A DNA stretch of 64,000 nucleotides from Cladorhizidae sp. MBARI D1340-BT2 (Eukaryota > Porifera > Demospongiae > Poecilosclerida > Cladorhizidae): NCBI GenBank assembly GCA_028752905.1, contig JAQNBH010000048.1:62001-126000 (forward strand), given 5' to 3'. Within the stretch, counting starts at the first letter, position 1. The number at the start of each line of letters is the position of its first letter. This document shows positions 10,897 through 25,762 of the stretch, one piece after another. A program made the translations under genes and the position numbers. A model generated the notes under the pieces. It worked only from the letters and a program-made list of their open reading frames with translations, made no database searches and was not told where the DNA came from.

Positions 10897-13800
10897 CGGT
10901 GATATAAAAATTATCTTTTTTGGGTAAAGTGTAGAAAAGTTATGAGCTTTACGGCAAAATAACAAGATTTTGGGGGGGAAAATGAGAAACATATAGACCA
11001 AATTAGGGCAAATATCAAGATAGAGAACACACAATGAAACCTATCATTCGAATCATATCAAGTCCATTACAGTGAAGTGTGCAGAATATTATGGATGTTT
11101 GATATCAACAGAGAGCACAGGGAGAGACCTATCTTAATAGCTATATATCAAGTTTATACAGTGAAGTGTGGAGAATCTATGAAGCTAACCTGTTTAGCAT
11201 CAAGATAGAGAACACATAGAGAAACCTATCTTGTGATTCTATGTATGCAGAATATACGGATGTTTGGTATCAAGAGAGAGAACAGAGAGAGGCCTACCTT
11301 TAGAGTGATATATCAAGTCTATTCAGTGAAGTGTGGAGAATCTATGAAGCTAACATGTTTAGCTCAAGATAGAGAACACTGAGAGATACCTATCTTGCAA
11401 GTCCATTACAGTGAAGTGTGCAGAATATATGGATGTTTGGTATCAAGAGAGAGCACTTAGAGAGTCCTATCTTAATAGCTATACATCAAGTCTATTCAGT
11501 GAAGTGTGGATAATCTACGAAGCTAACATGTTTAGCATCAAGTAAGAGTACAATTCATAACTGCCCTAATTAACAAGACCAAAGTCCCAGATTTTGTCAA
11601 CTGATAGAGAAGGCCCTTATCTGCAACATGTCAACAGATTATCAATAAATGTAGTGGTTTTTCACTGGCAGGCCACCGCTTTGGCAACTGGAAAACGCCA
11701 GGAAAGATCGCAAACCTTACCACTTCAAATCACCATAACTTGCTAATACTTAGAGTACTCAAAATTTTGGCACGTACAAAAGACAGATAATTAGAAGGGC
11801 TATCCGGTGATATAAAAATTATCTTTTTTGAGTAAAGTGTAGAAAAGTTATGAGCTTTACGGCAAAATAACAAGATTTTGGGGGGGAAAATGAGAAACAT
11901 ATAGACCAAATTAGGGCAAATATCAAGATAGAGAACACACAATGAAACCTATCATTCGAATCATATCAAGTCCATTACAGTGAAGTGTGCAGAATATTAT
12001 GGATGTTTGATATCAACAGAGAGCACAGGGAGAGACCTATCTTAATAGCTATATATCAAGTTTATACAGTGAAGTGTGGAGAATCTATGAAGCTAACCTG
12101 TTTAGCATCAAGATAGAGAACACATAGAGAAACCTATCTTGTGATTCTATGTATGCAGAATATACGGATGTTTGGTATCAAGAGAGAGAACAGAGAGAGG
12201 CCTACCTTTAGAGTGATATATCAAGTCTATTCAGTGAAGTGTGGAGAATCTATGAAGCTAACATGTTTAGCTCAAGATAGAGAACACTGAGAGATACCTA
12301 TCTTGCAAGTCCATTACAGTGAAGTGTGCAGAATATATGGATGTTTGGTATCAAGAGAGAGCACTTAGAGAGTCCTATCTTAATAGCTATACATCAAGTC
12401 TATTCAGTGAAGTGTGGATAATCTACGAAGCTAACATGTTTAGCATCAAGTAAGAGTACAATTCATAACTGCCCTAATTAACAAGACCAAAGTCCCAGAT
12501 TTTGTCAACTGATAGAGAAGGCCCTTATCTGCAACATGTCAACAGATTATCAATAAATGTAGTGGTTTTTCACTGGCAGGCCACCGCTTTGGCAACTGGA
12601 AAACGCCAGGAAAGATCGCAAACCTTACCACTTCAAATCACCATAACTTGCTAATACTTAGAGTACTCAAAATTTTGGCACGTACAAAAGACAGATAATT
12701 AGAAGGGCTATCCGGTGATATAAAAATTATCTTTTTTGGGTAAAGTGTAGCAAAGTTATGAGCTTTACGGCAAAATAACAAGATTTTGGGGTGGAAAATG
12801 AGAAACATATAGACCAAATTAGGGCAAATATCAAGATAGAGAACACACAATGAAACCTATCATTCGAATCATATCAAGTCCATTACAGTGAAGTGTGCAG
12901 AATATTATGGATGTTTGATATCAACAGAGAGCACAGGGAGAGACCTATCTTAATAGCTATATATCAAGTTTATACAGTGAAGTGTGGAGAATCTATGAAG
13001 CTAACCTGTTTAGCATCAAGATAGAGAACACATAGAGAAACCTATCTTGTGATTCTATGTATGCAGAATATACGGATGTTTGGTATCAAGAGAGAGAACA
13101 GAGAGAGGCCTACCTTTAGAGCGATATATCAAGTCTATTCAGTGAAGTGTGGAGAATCTATGAAGCTAACATGTTTAGCTCAAGATAGAGAACACTGAGA
13201 GATACCTATCTTGCAAGTCCATTACAGTGAAGTGTGCAGAATATATGGATGTTTGGTATCAAGAGAGAGCACTTAGAGAGTCCTATCTTAATAGCTATAC
13301 ATCAAGTCTATTCAGTGAAGTGTGGATAATCTACGAAGCTAACATGTCTAGCATCAAGTAAGAGTACAATTCATAACTGCCCTAATTAACAAGACCAAAG
13401 TCCCAGATTTTGTCAACTGATAGAGAAGGCCCTTATCTGCAACATGTCAACAGATTATCAATAAATGTAGTGGTTTTTCACTGGCAGGCCACCGCTTTGG
13501 CAACTGGAAAACGCCAGGAAAGATCGCAAACCTTACCACTTCAAATCACCATAACTTGCTAATACTTAGAGTACTCAAAATTTTTGCACGTACAAAAGAC
13601 AGATAATTAGAAGGGCTATCCGGTGATATAAAAATTATCTTTTTTGGGTAAAGTGTAGAAAAGTTATGAGCTTTACGGCAAAATAACAAGATTTTGGGGG
13701 GGAAAATGAGAAACATATAGACCAAATTAGGGCAAATATCAAGATAGAGAACACACAATGAAACCTATCATTCGAATCATATCAAGTCCATTACAGTGAA

Positions 13801-15436
13801 GTGTGCAGAATATTATGGATGTTTGATATCAACAGAGAGCACAGGGAGAGACCTATCTTAATAGCTATATATCAAGTTTATACAGTGAAGTGTGGAGAAT
13901 CTATGAAGCTAACCTGTTTAGCATCAAGATAGAGAACACATAGAGAAACCTATCTTGTGATTCTATGTATGCAGAATATACGGATGTTTGGTATCAAGAG
14001 AGAGAACAGAGAGAGGCCTACCTTTAGAGTGATATATCAAGTCTATTCAGTGAAGTGTGGAGAATCTATGAAGCTAACATGTTTAGCTCAAGATAGAGAA
14101 CACTGAGAGATACCTATCTTGCAAGTCCATTACAGTGAAGTGTGCAGAATATATGGATGTTTGGTATCAAGAGAGAGCACTTAGAGAGTCCTATCTTAAT
14201 AGCTATACATCAAGTCTATTCAGTGAAGTGTGGATAATCTACGAAGCTAACATGTTTAGCATCAAGTAAGAGTACAATTCATAACTGCCCTAATTAACAA
14301 GACCAAAGTCCCAGATTTTGTCAACTGATAGAGAAGGCCCTTATCTGCAACATGTCAACAGATTATCAATAAATGTAGTGGTTTTTCACTGGCAGGCCAC
14401 CGCTTTGGCAACTGGAAAACGCCAGGAAAGATCGCAAACCTTACCACTTCAAATCACCATAACTTGCTAATACTTAGAGTACTCAAAATTTTGGCACGTA
14501 CAAAAGACAGATAATTAGAAGGGCTATCCGGTGATATAAAAATTATCTTTTTTGGGTAAAGTGTAGAAAAGTTATGAGCTTTACGGCAAAATAACAAGAT
14601 TTTGGGGGGGGAAATGAGAAACATATAGACCAAATTAGGGCAAATATCAAGATAGAGAACACACAATGAAACCTATCATTCGAATCATATCAAGTCCATT
14701 ACAGTGAAGTGTGCAGAATATTATGGATGTTTGATATCAACAGAGAGCACAGGGAGAGACCTATCTTAATAGCTATATATCAAGTTTATACAGTGAAGTG
14801 TGGAGAATCTATGAAGCTAACCTGTTTAGCATCAAGATAGAGAACACATAGAGAAACCTATCTTGTGATTCTATGTATGCAGAATATACGGATGTTTAGT
14901 ATCAAGAGAGAGAACAGAGAGAGGCCTACCTTTAGAGTGATATATCAAGTCTATTCAGTGAAGTGTGGAGAATCTATGAAGCTAACATGTTTAGCTCAAG
15001 ATAGAGAACACTGAGAGATACCTATCTTGCAAGTCCATTACAGTGAAGTGTGCAGAATATATGGATGTTTGGTATCAAGAGAGAGCACTTAGAGAGTCCT
15101 ATCTTAATAGCTATACATCAAGTCTATTCAGTGAAGTGTGGATAATCTACGAAGCTAACATGTTTAGCATCAAGTAAGAGTACAATTCATAACTGCCCTA
15201 ATTAACAAGACCAAAGTCCCAGATTTTGTCAACTGATAGAGAAGGCCCTTATCTGCAACATGTCAACAGATTATCAATAAATGTAGTGGTTTTTCACTGG
15301 CAGGCCACCGCTTTGGCAACTGGAAAACGCCAGGAAAGATCGCAAACCTTACCACTTCAAATCACCATAACTTGCTAATACTTAGAGTACTCAAAATTTT
15401 GGCACGTACAAAAGACAGATAATTAGAAGGGCTATC
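10897..15436 (+). repeat. Monomers 13-17: P-rich stretch
   Basis: Starts at 10897 (P, gggtaaagtg), 11805 (P, gagtaaagtg), 12713 (H), 13621 (P) and 14529 (S, first appearance of the eight-G gaaatg tract). The P and S copies all have gagtg in H3. The monomers at 10897 and 13621 are both preceded by tttttgcacg. The copy at 14529 has a private G-to-A at 14898. Confidence 0.82.
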
Positions 15437-17252
15437 CGGTGATATAAAAATTATCTTTTTTGGGTAAAGTGTAGAAAAGTTATGAGCTTTACGGCAAAAT
15501 AACAAGATTTTGGGGGGGGAAATGAGAAACATATAGACCAAATTAGGGCAAATATCAAGATAGAGAACACACAATGAAACCTATCATTCGAATCATATCA
15601 AGTCCATTACAGTGAAGTGTGCAGAATATTATGGATGTTTGATATCAACAGAGAGCACAGGGAGAGACCTATCTTAATAGCTATATATCAAGTTTATACA
15701 GTGAAGTGTGGAGAATCTATGAAGCTAACCTGTTTAGCATCAAGATAGAGAACACATAGAGAAACCTATCTTGTGATTCTATGTATGCAGAATATACGGA
15801 TGTTTGGTATCAAGAGAGAGAACAGAGAGAGGCCTACCTTTAGAGTGATATATCAAGTCTATTCAGTGAAGTGTGGAGAATCTATGAAGCTAACATGTTT
15901 AGCTCAAGATAGAGAACACTGAGAGATACCTATCTTGCAAGTCCATTACAGTGAAGTGTGCAGAATATATGGATGTTTGGTATCAAGAGAGAGCACTTAG
16001 AGAGTCCTATCTTAATAGCTATACATCAAGTCTATTCAGTGAAGTGTGGCTAATCTACGAAGCTAACATGTTTAGCATCAAGTAAGAGTACAATTCATAA
16101 CTGCCCTAATTAACAAGACCAAAGTCCCAGATTTTGTCAACTGATAGAGAAGGCCCTTATCTGCAACATGTCAACAGATTATCAATAAATGTAGTGGTTT
16201 TTCACTGGCAGGCCACCGCTTTGGCAACTGGAAAACGCCAGGAAAGATCGCAAATCTTACCACTTCAAATCACCATAACTTGCTAATACTTAGAGTACTC
16301 AAAATTTTGGCACGTACAAAAGACAGATAATTAGAAGGGCTATCCGGTGATATAAAAATTATCTTTTTTGGGTAAAGTGTAGCAAAGTTATGAGCTTTAC
16401 GGCAAAATAACAAGATTTTGGGGTGGAAAATGAGAAACATATAGACCAAATTAGGGCAAATATCAAGATAGAGAACACACAATGAAACCTATCATTCGAA
16501 TCATATCAAGTCCATTACAGTGAAGTGTGCAGAATATTATGGATGTTTGATATCAACAGAGAGCACAGGGAGAGACCTATCTTAATAGCTATATATCAAG
16601 TTTATACAGTGAAGTGTGGAGAATCTATGAAGCTAACCTGTTTAGCATCAAGATAGAGAACACATAGAGAAACCTATCTTGTGATTCTATGTATGCAGAA
16701 TATACGGATGTTTGGTATCAAGAGAGAGAACAGAGAGAGGCCTACCTTTAGAGCGATATATCAAGTCTATTCAGTGAAGTGTGGAGAATCTATGAAGCTA
16801 ACATGTTTAGCTCAAGATAGAGAACACTGAGAGATACCTATCTTGCAAGTCCATTACAGTGAAGTGTGCAGAATATATGGATGTTTGGTATCAAGAGAGA
16901 GCACTTAGAGAGTCCTATCTTAATAGCTATACATCAAGTCTATTCAGTGAAGTGTGGATAATCTACGAAGCTAACATGTCTAGCATCAAGTAAGAGTACA
17001 ATTCATAACTGCCCTAATTAACAAGACCAAAGTCCCAGATTTTGTCAACTGATAGAGAAGGCCCTTATCTGCAACATGTCAACAGATTATCAATAAATGT
17101 AGTGGTTTTTCACTGGCAGGCCACCGCTTTGGCAACTGGAAAACGCCAGGAAAGATCGCAAACCTTACCACTTCAAATCACCATAACTTGCTAATACTTA
17201 GAGTACTCAAAATTTTGGCACGTACAAAAGACAGATAATTAGAAGGGCTATC
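15437..17252 (+). repeat. 1816-bp dimer (S + H), copy 1
   Basis: The S monomer at 15437 carries private markers, gtgtggctaatc in H6 and caaatctt in the spacer; the H monomer follows at 16345. The same pair with the same private markers follows at 17253, so the unit was duplicated after those mutations arose. Confidence 0.85.
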
Positions 17253-19068
17253 CGGTGATATAAAAATTATCTTTTTTGGGTAAAGTGTAGAAAAGTTATG
17301 AGCTTTACGGCAAAATAACAAGATTTTGGGGGGGGAAATGAGAAACATATAGACCAAATTAGGGCAAATATCAAGATAGAGAACACACAATGAAACCTAT
17401 CATTCGAATCATATCAAGTCCATTACAGTGAAGTGTGCAGAATATTATGGATGTTTGATATCAACAGAGAGCACAGGGAGAGACCTATCTTAATAGCTAT
17501 ATATCAAGTTTATACAGTGAAGTGTGGAGAATCTATGAAGCTAACCTGTTTAGCATCAAGATAGAGAACACATAGAGAAACCTATCTTGTGATTCTATGT
17601 ATGCAGAATATACGGATGTTTGGTATCAAGAGAGAGAACAGAGAGAGGCCTACCTTTAGAGTGATATATCAAGTCTATTCAGTGAAGTGTGGAGAATCTA
17701 TGAAGCTAACATGTTTAGCTCAAGATAGAGAACACTGAGAGATACCTATCTTGCAAGTCCATTACAGTGAAGTGTGCAGAATATATGGATGTTTGGTATC
17801 AAGAGAGAGCACTTAGAGAGTCCTATCTTAATAGCTATACATCAAGTCTATTCAGTGAAGTGTGGCTAATCTACGAAGCTAACATGTTTAGCATCAAGTA
17901 AGAGTACAATTCATAACTGCCCTAATTAACAAGACCAAAGTCCCAGATTTTGTCAACTGATAGAGAAGGCCCTTATCTGCAACATGTCAACAGATTATCA
18001 ATAAATGTAGTGGTTTTTCACTGGCAGGCCACCGCTTTGGCAACTGGAAAACGCCAGGAAAGATCGCAAATCTTACCACTTCAAATCACCATAACTTGCT
18101 AATACTTAGAGTACTCAAAATTTTGGCACGTACAAAAGACAGATAATTAGAAGGGCTATCCGGTGATATAAAAATTATCTTTTTTGGGTAAAGTGTAGCA
18201 AAGTTATGAGCTTTACGGCAAAATAACAAGATTTTGGGGTGGAAAATGAGAAACATATAGACCAAATTAGGGCAAATATCAAGATAGAGAACACACAATG
18301 AAACCTATCATTCGAATCATATCAAGTCCATTACAGTGAAGTGTGCAGAATATTATGGATGTTTGATATCAACAGAGAGCACAGGGAGAGACCTATCTTA
18401 ATAGCTATATATCAAGTTTATACAGTGAAGTGTGGAGAATCTATGAAGCTAACCTGTTTAGCATCAAGATAGAGAACACATAGAGAAACCTATCTTGTGA
18501 TTCTATGTATGCAGAATATACGGATGTTTGGTATCAAGAGAGAGAACAGAGAGAGGCCTACCTTTAGAGCGATATATCAAGTCTATTCAGTGAAGTGTGG
18601 AGAATCTATGAAGCTAACATGTTTAGCTCAAGATAGAGAACACTGAGAGATACCTATCTTGCAAGTCCATTACAGTGAAGTGTGCAGAATATATGGATGT
18701 TTGGTATCAAGAGAGAGCACTTAGAGAGTCCTATCTTAATAGCTATACATCAAGTCTATTCAGTGAAGTGTGGATAATCTACGAAGCTAACATGTCTAGC
18801 ATCAAGTAAGAGTACAATTCATAACTGCCCTAATTAACAAGACCAAAGTCCCAGATTTTGTCAACTGATAGAGAAGGCCCTTATCTGCAACATGTCAACA
18901 GATTATCAATAAATGTAGTGGTTTTTCACTGGCAGGCCACCGCTTTGGCAACTGGAAAACGCCAGGAAAGATCGCAAACCTTACCACTTCAAATCACCAT
19001 AACTTGCTAATACTTAGAGTACTCAAAATTTTGGCACGTACAAAAGACAGATAATTAGAAGGGCTATC
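17253..19068 (+). repeat. 1816-bp dimer (S + H), copy 2
   Basis: It repeats the ggctaatc and caaatctt markers at 1816-bp offset from copy 1. S at 17253 is followed by H at 18161. I saw no difference from copy 1. Confidence 0.85.
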
Positions 19069-20314
19069 CGGTGTTATAAAAATTATCTTTTTGGGGTAAA
19101 GTGTAGAAAAGTTATGAGCTTTACGGCAAAATAACAAGATTTTTGGGGGGGAAATGAGAAACATATAGACCAAATTAGGGCAAATATCAAGATAGAGAAC
19201 ACACAATGAAACCTATCATTCGAATCATATCAAGTCCATTACAGTGAAGTGTGCAGAATATTATGGATGTTTGATATCAACAGAGAGCACAGGGAGAGAC
19301 CTATCTTAATAGCTATATATCAAGTTTATACAGTGAAGTGTGGAGAATCTATGAAGCTAACCTGTTTAGCATCAAGATAGAGAACACATAGAGAAACCTA
19401 TCTTGTGATTCTATGTATGCAGAATATACGGATGTTTGGTATCAAGAGAGAGAACAGAGAGAGGCCTACCTTTAGAGCTATATATCAAGTCTATTCAGTG
19501 AAGTGTGGAGAATCTATGAAGATAACATGTTTAGCTCAAGATAGAGAACACTGAGAGATACCTATCTTGCAAGTCCATTACAGTGAAGTGTGCAGAATAT
19601 ATGGATGTTTGGTATCAAGAGAGAGCACTTAGAGAGTCCTATCTTAATAGCTATACATCAAGTCTATTCAGTGAAGTGTGTAGAATCTATGAAGCTAACC
19701 TGTTTAGCATCAAGATAGAGAACACATAGAGAAACCTATCTTGTGATTCTATGTATGCAGAATATACGGATGTTTGGTATCAAGAGAGAGAACAGAGAGA
19801 GGCCTACCTTTAGAGCTATATATCAAGTCTATTCAGTGAAGTGTGGAGAATCTATGAAGCTAACATGTTCAGCTCAAGATAGAGAACACTGAGAGATACC
19901 TATCTTGCAAGTCCATTACAGTGAAGTGTGCAGAATATATGGATGTTTGGTATCAAGAGAGAGCACTTAGAGAGTCCTATCTTAATAGCTATACATCAAG
20001 TCTATTCAGTGAAGTGTGGATAATCTACGAAGCTAACATGTTTAGCATCAAGTAAGAGTACAATTCATAACTGCCCTAATTAACAAGACCAAAGTCCCAG
20101 ATTTTGTCAACTGATAGAGATGGCCCTTATCTGCAACATGTCAACAGATTATCAATAAATGTAGTGGTTTTTCACTGGCAGGCCACCGCTTTGGCAACTG
20201 GAAAACGCCAGGAAAGATCGCAAACCTTACCACTTCAAATCACCATAACTTGCTAATACTTAGAGTACTCAAAATTTTGGCACGTACAAAAGACAGATAA
20301 TTAGAAGGGCTATC
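19069..20314 (+). repeat. 1246-bp monomer (IT head), first in the window
   Basis: A 908-bp monomer with a second H2-H5 segment at 19669-20006. The head has the IT markers gtgttat and tttttgggg. Both H3 copies read gagct, the second H4 reads atgttcagctc, and the spacer reads agagatgg. The second H2 starts gtgtgtagaatc, a private change at the duplication junction; gaagataac near 19519 is another. With both H3 copies alike, this may be close to the founding form of the 338-bp duplication. Confidence 0.9.
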
Positions 20315-23300
20315 CGGTGATATAAAAATTATCTTTTTTGGGTAAAGTGTAGCAAAGTTATGAGCTTTACGGCAAAATAACAAGATTTTGGGGTGGAAAA
20401 TGAGAAACATATAGACCAAATTAGGGCAAATATCAAGATAGAGAACACACAATGAAACCTATCATTCGAATCATATCAAGTCCATTACAGTGAAGTGTGC
20501 AGAATATTATGGATGTTTGATATCAACAGAGAGCACAGGGAGAGACCTATCTTAATAGCTATATATCAAGTTTATACAGTGAAGTGTGGAGAATCTATGA
20601 AGCTAACCTGTTTAGCATCAAGATAGAGAACACATAGAGAAACCTATCTTGTGATTCTATGTATGCAGAATATACGGATGTTTGGTATCAAGAGAGAGAA
20701 CAGAGAGAGGCCTACCTTTAGAGCGATATATCAAGTCTATTCAGTGAAGTGTGGAGAATCTATGAAGCTAACATGTTTAGCTCAAGATAGAGAACACTGA
20801 GAGATACCTATCTTGCAAGTCCATTACAGTGAAGTGTGCAGAATATATGGATGTTTGGTATCAAGAGAGAGCACTTAGAGAGTCCTATCTTAATAGCTAT
20901 ACATCAAGTCTATTCAGTGAAGTGTGGATAATCTACGAAGCTAACATGTCTAGCATCAAGTAAGAGTACAATTCATAACTGCCCTAATTAACAAGACCAA
21001 AGTCCCAGATTTTGTCAACTGATAGAGAAGGCCCTTATCTGCAACATGTCAACAGATTATCAATAAATGTAGTGGTTTTTCACTGGCAGGCCACCGCTTT
21101 GGCAACTGGAAAACGCCAGGAAAGATCGCAAACCTTACCACTTCAAATCACCATAACTTGCTAATACTTAGAGTACTCAAAATTTTTGCACGTACAAAAG
21201 ACAGATAATTAGAAGGGCTATCCGGTGATATAAAAATTATCTTTTTTGGGTAAAGTGTAGAAAAGTTATGAGCTTTACGGCAAAATAACAAGATTTTTGG
21301 GGGGAAAATGAGAAACATATAGACCAAATTAGGGCAAATATCAAGATAGAGAACACACAATGAAACCTATCATTCGAATCATATCAAGTCCATTACAGTG
21401 AAGTGTGCAGAATATTATGGATGTTTGATATCAACAGAGAGCACAGGGAGAGACCTATCTTAATAGCTATATATCAAGTTTATACAGTGAAGTGTGGAGA
21501 ATCTATGAAGCTAACCTGTTTAGCATCAAGATAGAGAACACATAGAGAAACCTATCTTGTGATTCTATGTATGCAGAATATACGGATGTTTGGTATCAAG
21601 AGAGAGAACAGAGAGAGGCCTACCTTTAGAGTGATATATCAAGTCTATTCAGTGAAGTGTGGAGAATCTATGAAGCTAACATGTTTAGCTCAAGATAGAG
21701 AACACTGAGAGATACCTATCTTGCAAGTCCATTACAGTGAAGTGTGCAGAATATATGGATGTTTGGTATCAAGAGAGAGCACTTAGAGAGTCCTATCTTA
21801 ATAGCTATACATCAAGTCTATTCAGTGAAGTGTGGATAATCTACGAAGCTAACATGTTTAGCATCAAGTAAGAGTACAATTCATAACTGCCCTAATTAAC
21901 AAGACCAAAGTCCCAGATTTTGTCAACTGATAGAGAAGGCCCTTATCTGCAACATGTCAACAGATTATCAATAAATGTAGTGGTTTTTCACTGGCAGGCC
22001 ACCGCTTTGGCAACTGGAAAACGCCAGGAAAGATCGCAAACCTTACCACTTCAAATCACCATAACTTGCTAATACTTAGAGTACTCAAAATTTTTGCACG
22101 TACAAAAGACAGATAATTAGAAGGGCTATCCGGTGATATAAAAATTATCTTTTTTGGGTAAAGTGTAGAAAAGTTATGAGCTTTACGGCAAAATAACAAG
22201 ATTTTTGGGGGGAAAATGAGAAACATATAGACCAAATTAGGGCAAATATCAAGATAGAGAACACACAATGAAACCTATCATTCGAATCATATCAAGTCCA
22301 TTACAGTGAAGTGTGCAGAATATTATGGATGTTTGATATCAACAGAGAGCACAGGGAGAGACCTATCTTAATAGCTATATATCAAGTTTATACAGTGAAG
22401 TGTGGAGAATCTATGAAGCTAACCTGTTTAGCATCAAGATAGAGAACACATAGAGAAACCTATCTTGTGATTCTATGTATGCAGAATATACGGATGTTTG
22501 GTATCAAGAGAGAGAACAGAGAGAGGCCTACCTTTAGAGTGATATATCAAGTCTATTCAGTGAAGTGTGGAGAATCTATGAAGCTAACATGTTTAGCTCA
22601 AGATAGAGAACACTGAGAGATACCTATCTTGCAAGTCCATTACAGTGAAGTGTGCAGAATATATGGATGTTTGGTATCAAGAGAGAGCACTTAGAGAGTC
22701 CTATCTTAATAGCTATACATCAAGTCTATTCAGTGAAGTGTGGATAATCTACGAAGCTAACATGTTTAGCATCAAGTAAGAGTACAATTCATAACTGCCC
22801 TAATTAACAAGACCAAAGTCCCAGATTTTGTCAACTGATAGAGAAGGCCCTTATCTGCAACATGTCAACAGATTATCAATAAATGTAGTGGTTTTTCACT
22901 GGCAGGCCACCGCTTTGGCAACTGGAAAACGCCAGGAAAGATCGCAAACCTTACCACTTCAAATCACCATAACTTGCTAATACTTAGAGTACTCAAAATT
23001 TTGGCACGTACAAAAGACAGATAATTAGAAGGGCTATCCGGTGATATAAAAATTATCTTTTTTGGGTAAAGTGTAGCAAAGTTATGAGCTTTACGGCAAA
23101 ATAACAAGATTTTGGGGTGGAAAATGAGAAACATATAGACCAAATTAGGGCAAATATCAAGATAGAGAACACACAATGAAACCTATCATTCGAATCATAT
23201 CAAGTCCATTACAGTGAAGTGTGCAGAATATTATGGATGTTTGATATCAACAGAGAGCACAGGGAGAGACCTATCTTAATAGCTATATATCAAGTTTATA

Positions 23301-25762
23301 CAGTGAAGTGTGGAGAATCTATGAAGCTAACCTGTTTAGCATCAAGATAGAGAACACATAGAGAAACCTATCTTGTGATTCTATGTATGCAGAATATACG
23401 GATGTTTGGTATCAAGAGAGAGAACAGAGAGAGGCCTACCTTTAGAGCGATATATCAAGTCTATTCAGTGAAGTGTGGAGAATCTATGAAGCTAACATGT
23501 TTAGCTCAAGATAGAGAACACTGAGAGATACCTATCTTGCAAGTCCATTACAGTGAAGTGTGCAGAATATATGGATGTTTGGTATCAAGAGAGAGCACTT
23601 AGAGAGTCCTATCTTAATAGCTATACATCAAGTCTATTCAGTGAAGTGTGGATAATCTACGAAGCTAACATGTCTAGCATCAAGTAAGAGTACAATTCAT
23701 AACTGCCCTAATTAACAAGACCAAAGTCCCAGATTTTGTCAACTGATAGAGAAGGCCCTTATCTGCAACATGTCAACAGATTATCAATAAATGTAGTGGT
23801 TTTTCACTGGCAGGCCACCGCTTTGGCAACTGGAAAACGCCAGGAAAGATCGCAAACCTTACCACTTCAAATCACCATAACTTGCTAATACTTAGAGTAC
23901 TCAAAATTTTTGCACGTACAAAAGACAGATAATTAGAAGGGCTATCCGGTGATATAAAAATTATCTTTTTTGGGTAAAGTGTAGAAAAGTTATGAGCTTT
24001 ACGGCAAAATAACAAGATTTTTGGGGGGAAAATGAGAAACATATAGACCAAATTAGGGCAAATATCAAGATAGAGAACACACAATGAAACCTATCATTCG
24101 AATCATATCAAGTCCATTACAGTGAAGTGTGCAGAATATTATGGATGTTTGATATCAACAGAGAGCACAGGGAGAGACCTATCTTAATAGCTATATATCA
24201 AGTTTATACAGTGAAGTGTGGAGAATCTATGAAGCTAACCTGTTTAGCATCAAGATAGAGAACACATAGAGAAACCTATCTTGTGATTCTATGTATGCAG
24301 AATATACGGATGTTTGGTATCAAGAGAGAGAACAGAGAGAGGCCTACCTTTAGAGTGATATATCAAGTCTATTCAGTGAAGTGTGGAGAATCTATGAAGC
24401 TAACATGTTTAGCTCAAGATAGAGAACACTGAGAGATACCTATCTTGCAAGTCCATTACAGTGAAGTGTGCAGAATATATGGATGTTTGGTATCAAGAGA
24501 GAGCACTTAGAGAGTCCTATCTTAATAGCTATACATCAAGTCTATTCAGTGAAGTGTGGATAATCTACGAAGCTAACATGTTTAGCATCAAGTAAGAGTA
24601 CAATTCATAACTGCCCTAATTAACAAGACCAAAGTCCCAGATTTTGTCAACTGATAGAGAAGGCCCTTATCTGCAACATGTCAACAGATTATCAATAAAT
24701 GTAGTGGTTTTTCACTGGCAGGCCACCGCTTTGGCAACTGGAAAACGCCAGGAAAGATCACAAACCTTACCACTTCAAATCACCATAACTTGCTAATACT
24801 TAGAGTACTCAAAATTTTGGCACGTACAAAAGACAGATAATTAGAAGGGCTATCCGATGATATAAAAATTATCTTTTTTGGGTAAAGTGTAGAAAAGTTA
24901 TGAGCTTTACGGCAAAATAACAAGATTTTTGGGGGGGAAATGAGAAACATATAGACCAAATTAGGGCAAATATCAAGATAGAGAACACACAATGAAACCT
25001 ATCATTCGAATCATATCAAGTCCATTACAGTGAAGTGTGCAGAATATTATGGATGTTTGATATCAACAGAGAGCACAGGGAGAGACCTATCTTAATAGCT
25101 ATATATCAAGTTTATACAGTGAAGTGTGGAGAATCTATGAAGCTAACCTGTTTAGCATCAAGATAGAGAACACATAGAGAAACCTATCTTGTGATTCTAT
25201 GTATGCAGAATATATGGATGTTTGGTATCAAGAGAGAGAACAGAGAGAGGCCTACCTTTAGAGCGATATATCAAGTCTATTCAGTGAAGTGTGGAGAATC
25301 TATGAAGCTAACATGTTTAGCTCAAGATAGAGAACACTGAGAGATACCTATCTTGCAAGTCCATTACAGTGAAGTGTGCAGAATATATGGATGTTTGGTA
25401 TCAAGAGAGAGCACTTAGAGAGTCCTATCTTAATAGCTATACATCAAGTCTATTCAGTGAAGTGTGGATAATCTACGAAGCTAACATGTTTAGCATCAAG
25501 TAAGAGTACAATTCATAACTGCCCTAATTAACAAGACCAAAGTCCCAGATTTTGTCAACTGATAGAGAAGGCCCTTATCTGCAACATGTCAACAGATTAT
25601 CAATAAATGTAGTGGTTTTTCACTGGCAGGCCACCGCTTTGGCAACTGGAAAACGCCAGGAAAGATCGCAAACCTTACCACTTCAAATCACCATAACTTG
25701 CTAATACTTAGAGTACTCAAAATTTTGGCACGTACAAAAGACAGATAATTAGAAGGGCTATC
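20315..25762 (+). repeat. Monomers 23-28: two related trimers
   Basis: Starts at 20315 (H), 21223 (P), 22131 (P), then 23039 (H), 23947 (P), 24855 (S). The first H-P pairs match at a 2724-bp offset, including tttttgcacg after each H copy and the ttttt-G6 tract in P. The third members differ: 24855 has gaaatg and ccgatg and an H3 with tatgga instead of tacgga, a CpG transition. The gatcaca change lies just before it, in the tail of the 23947 copy. Confidence 0.8.
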
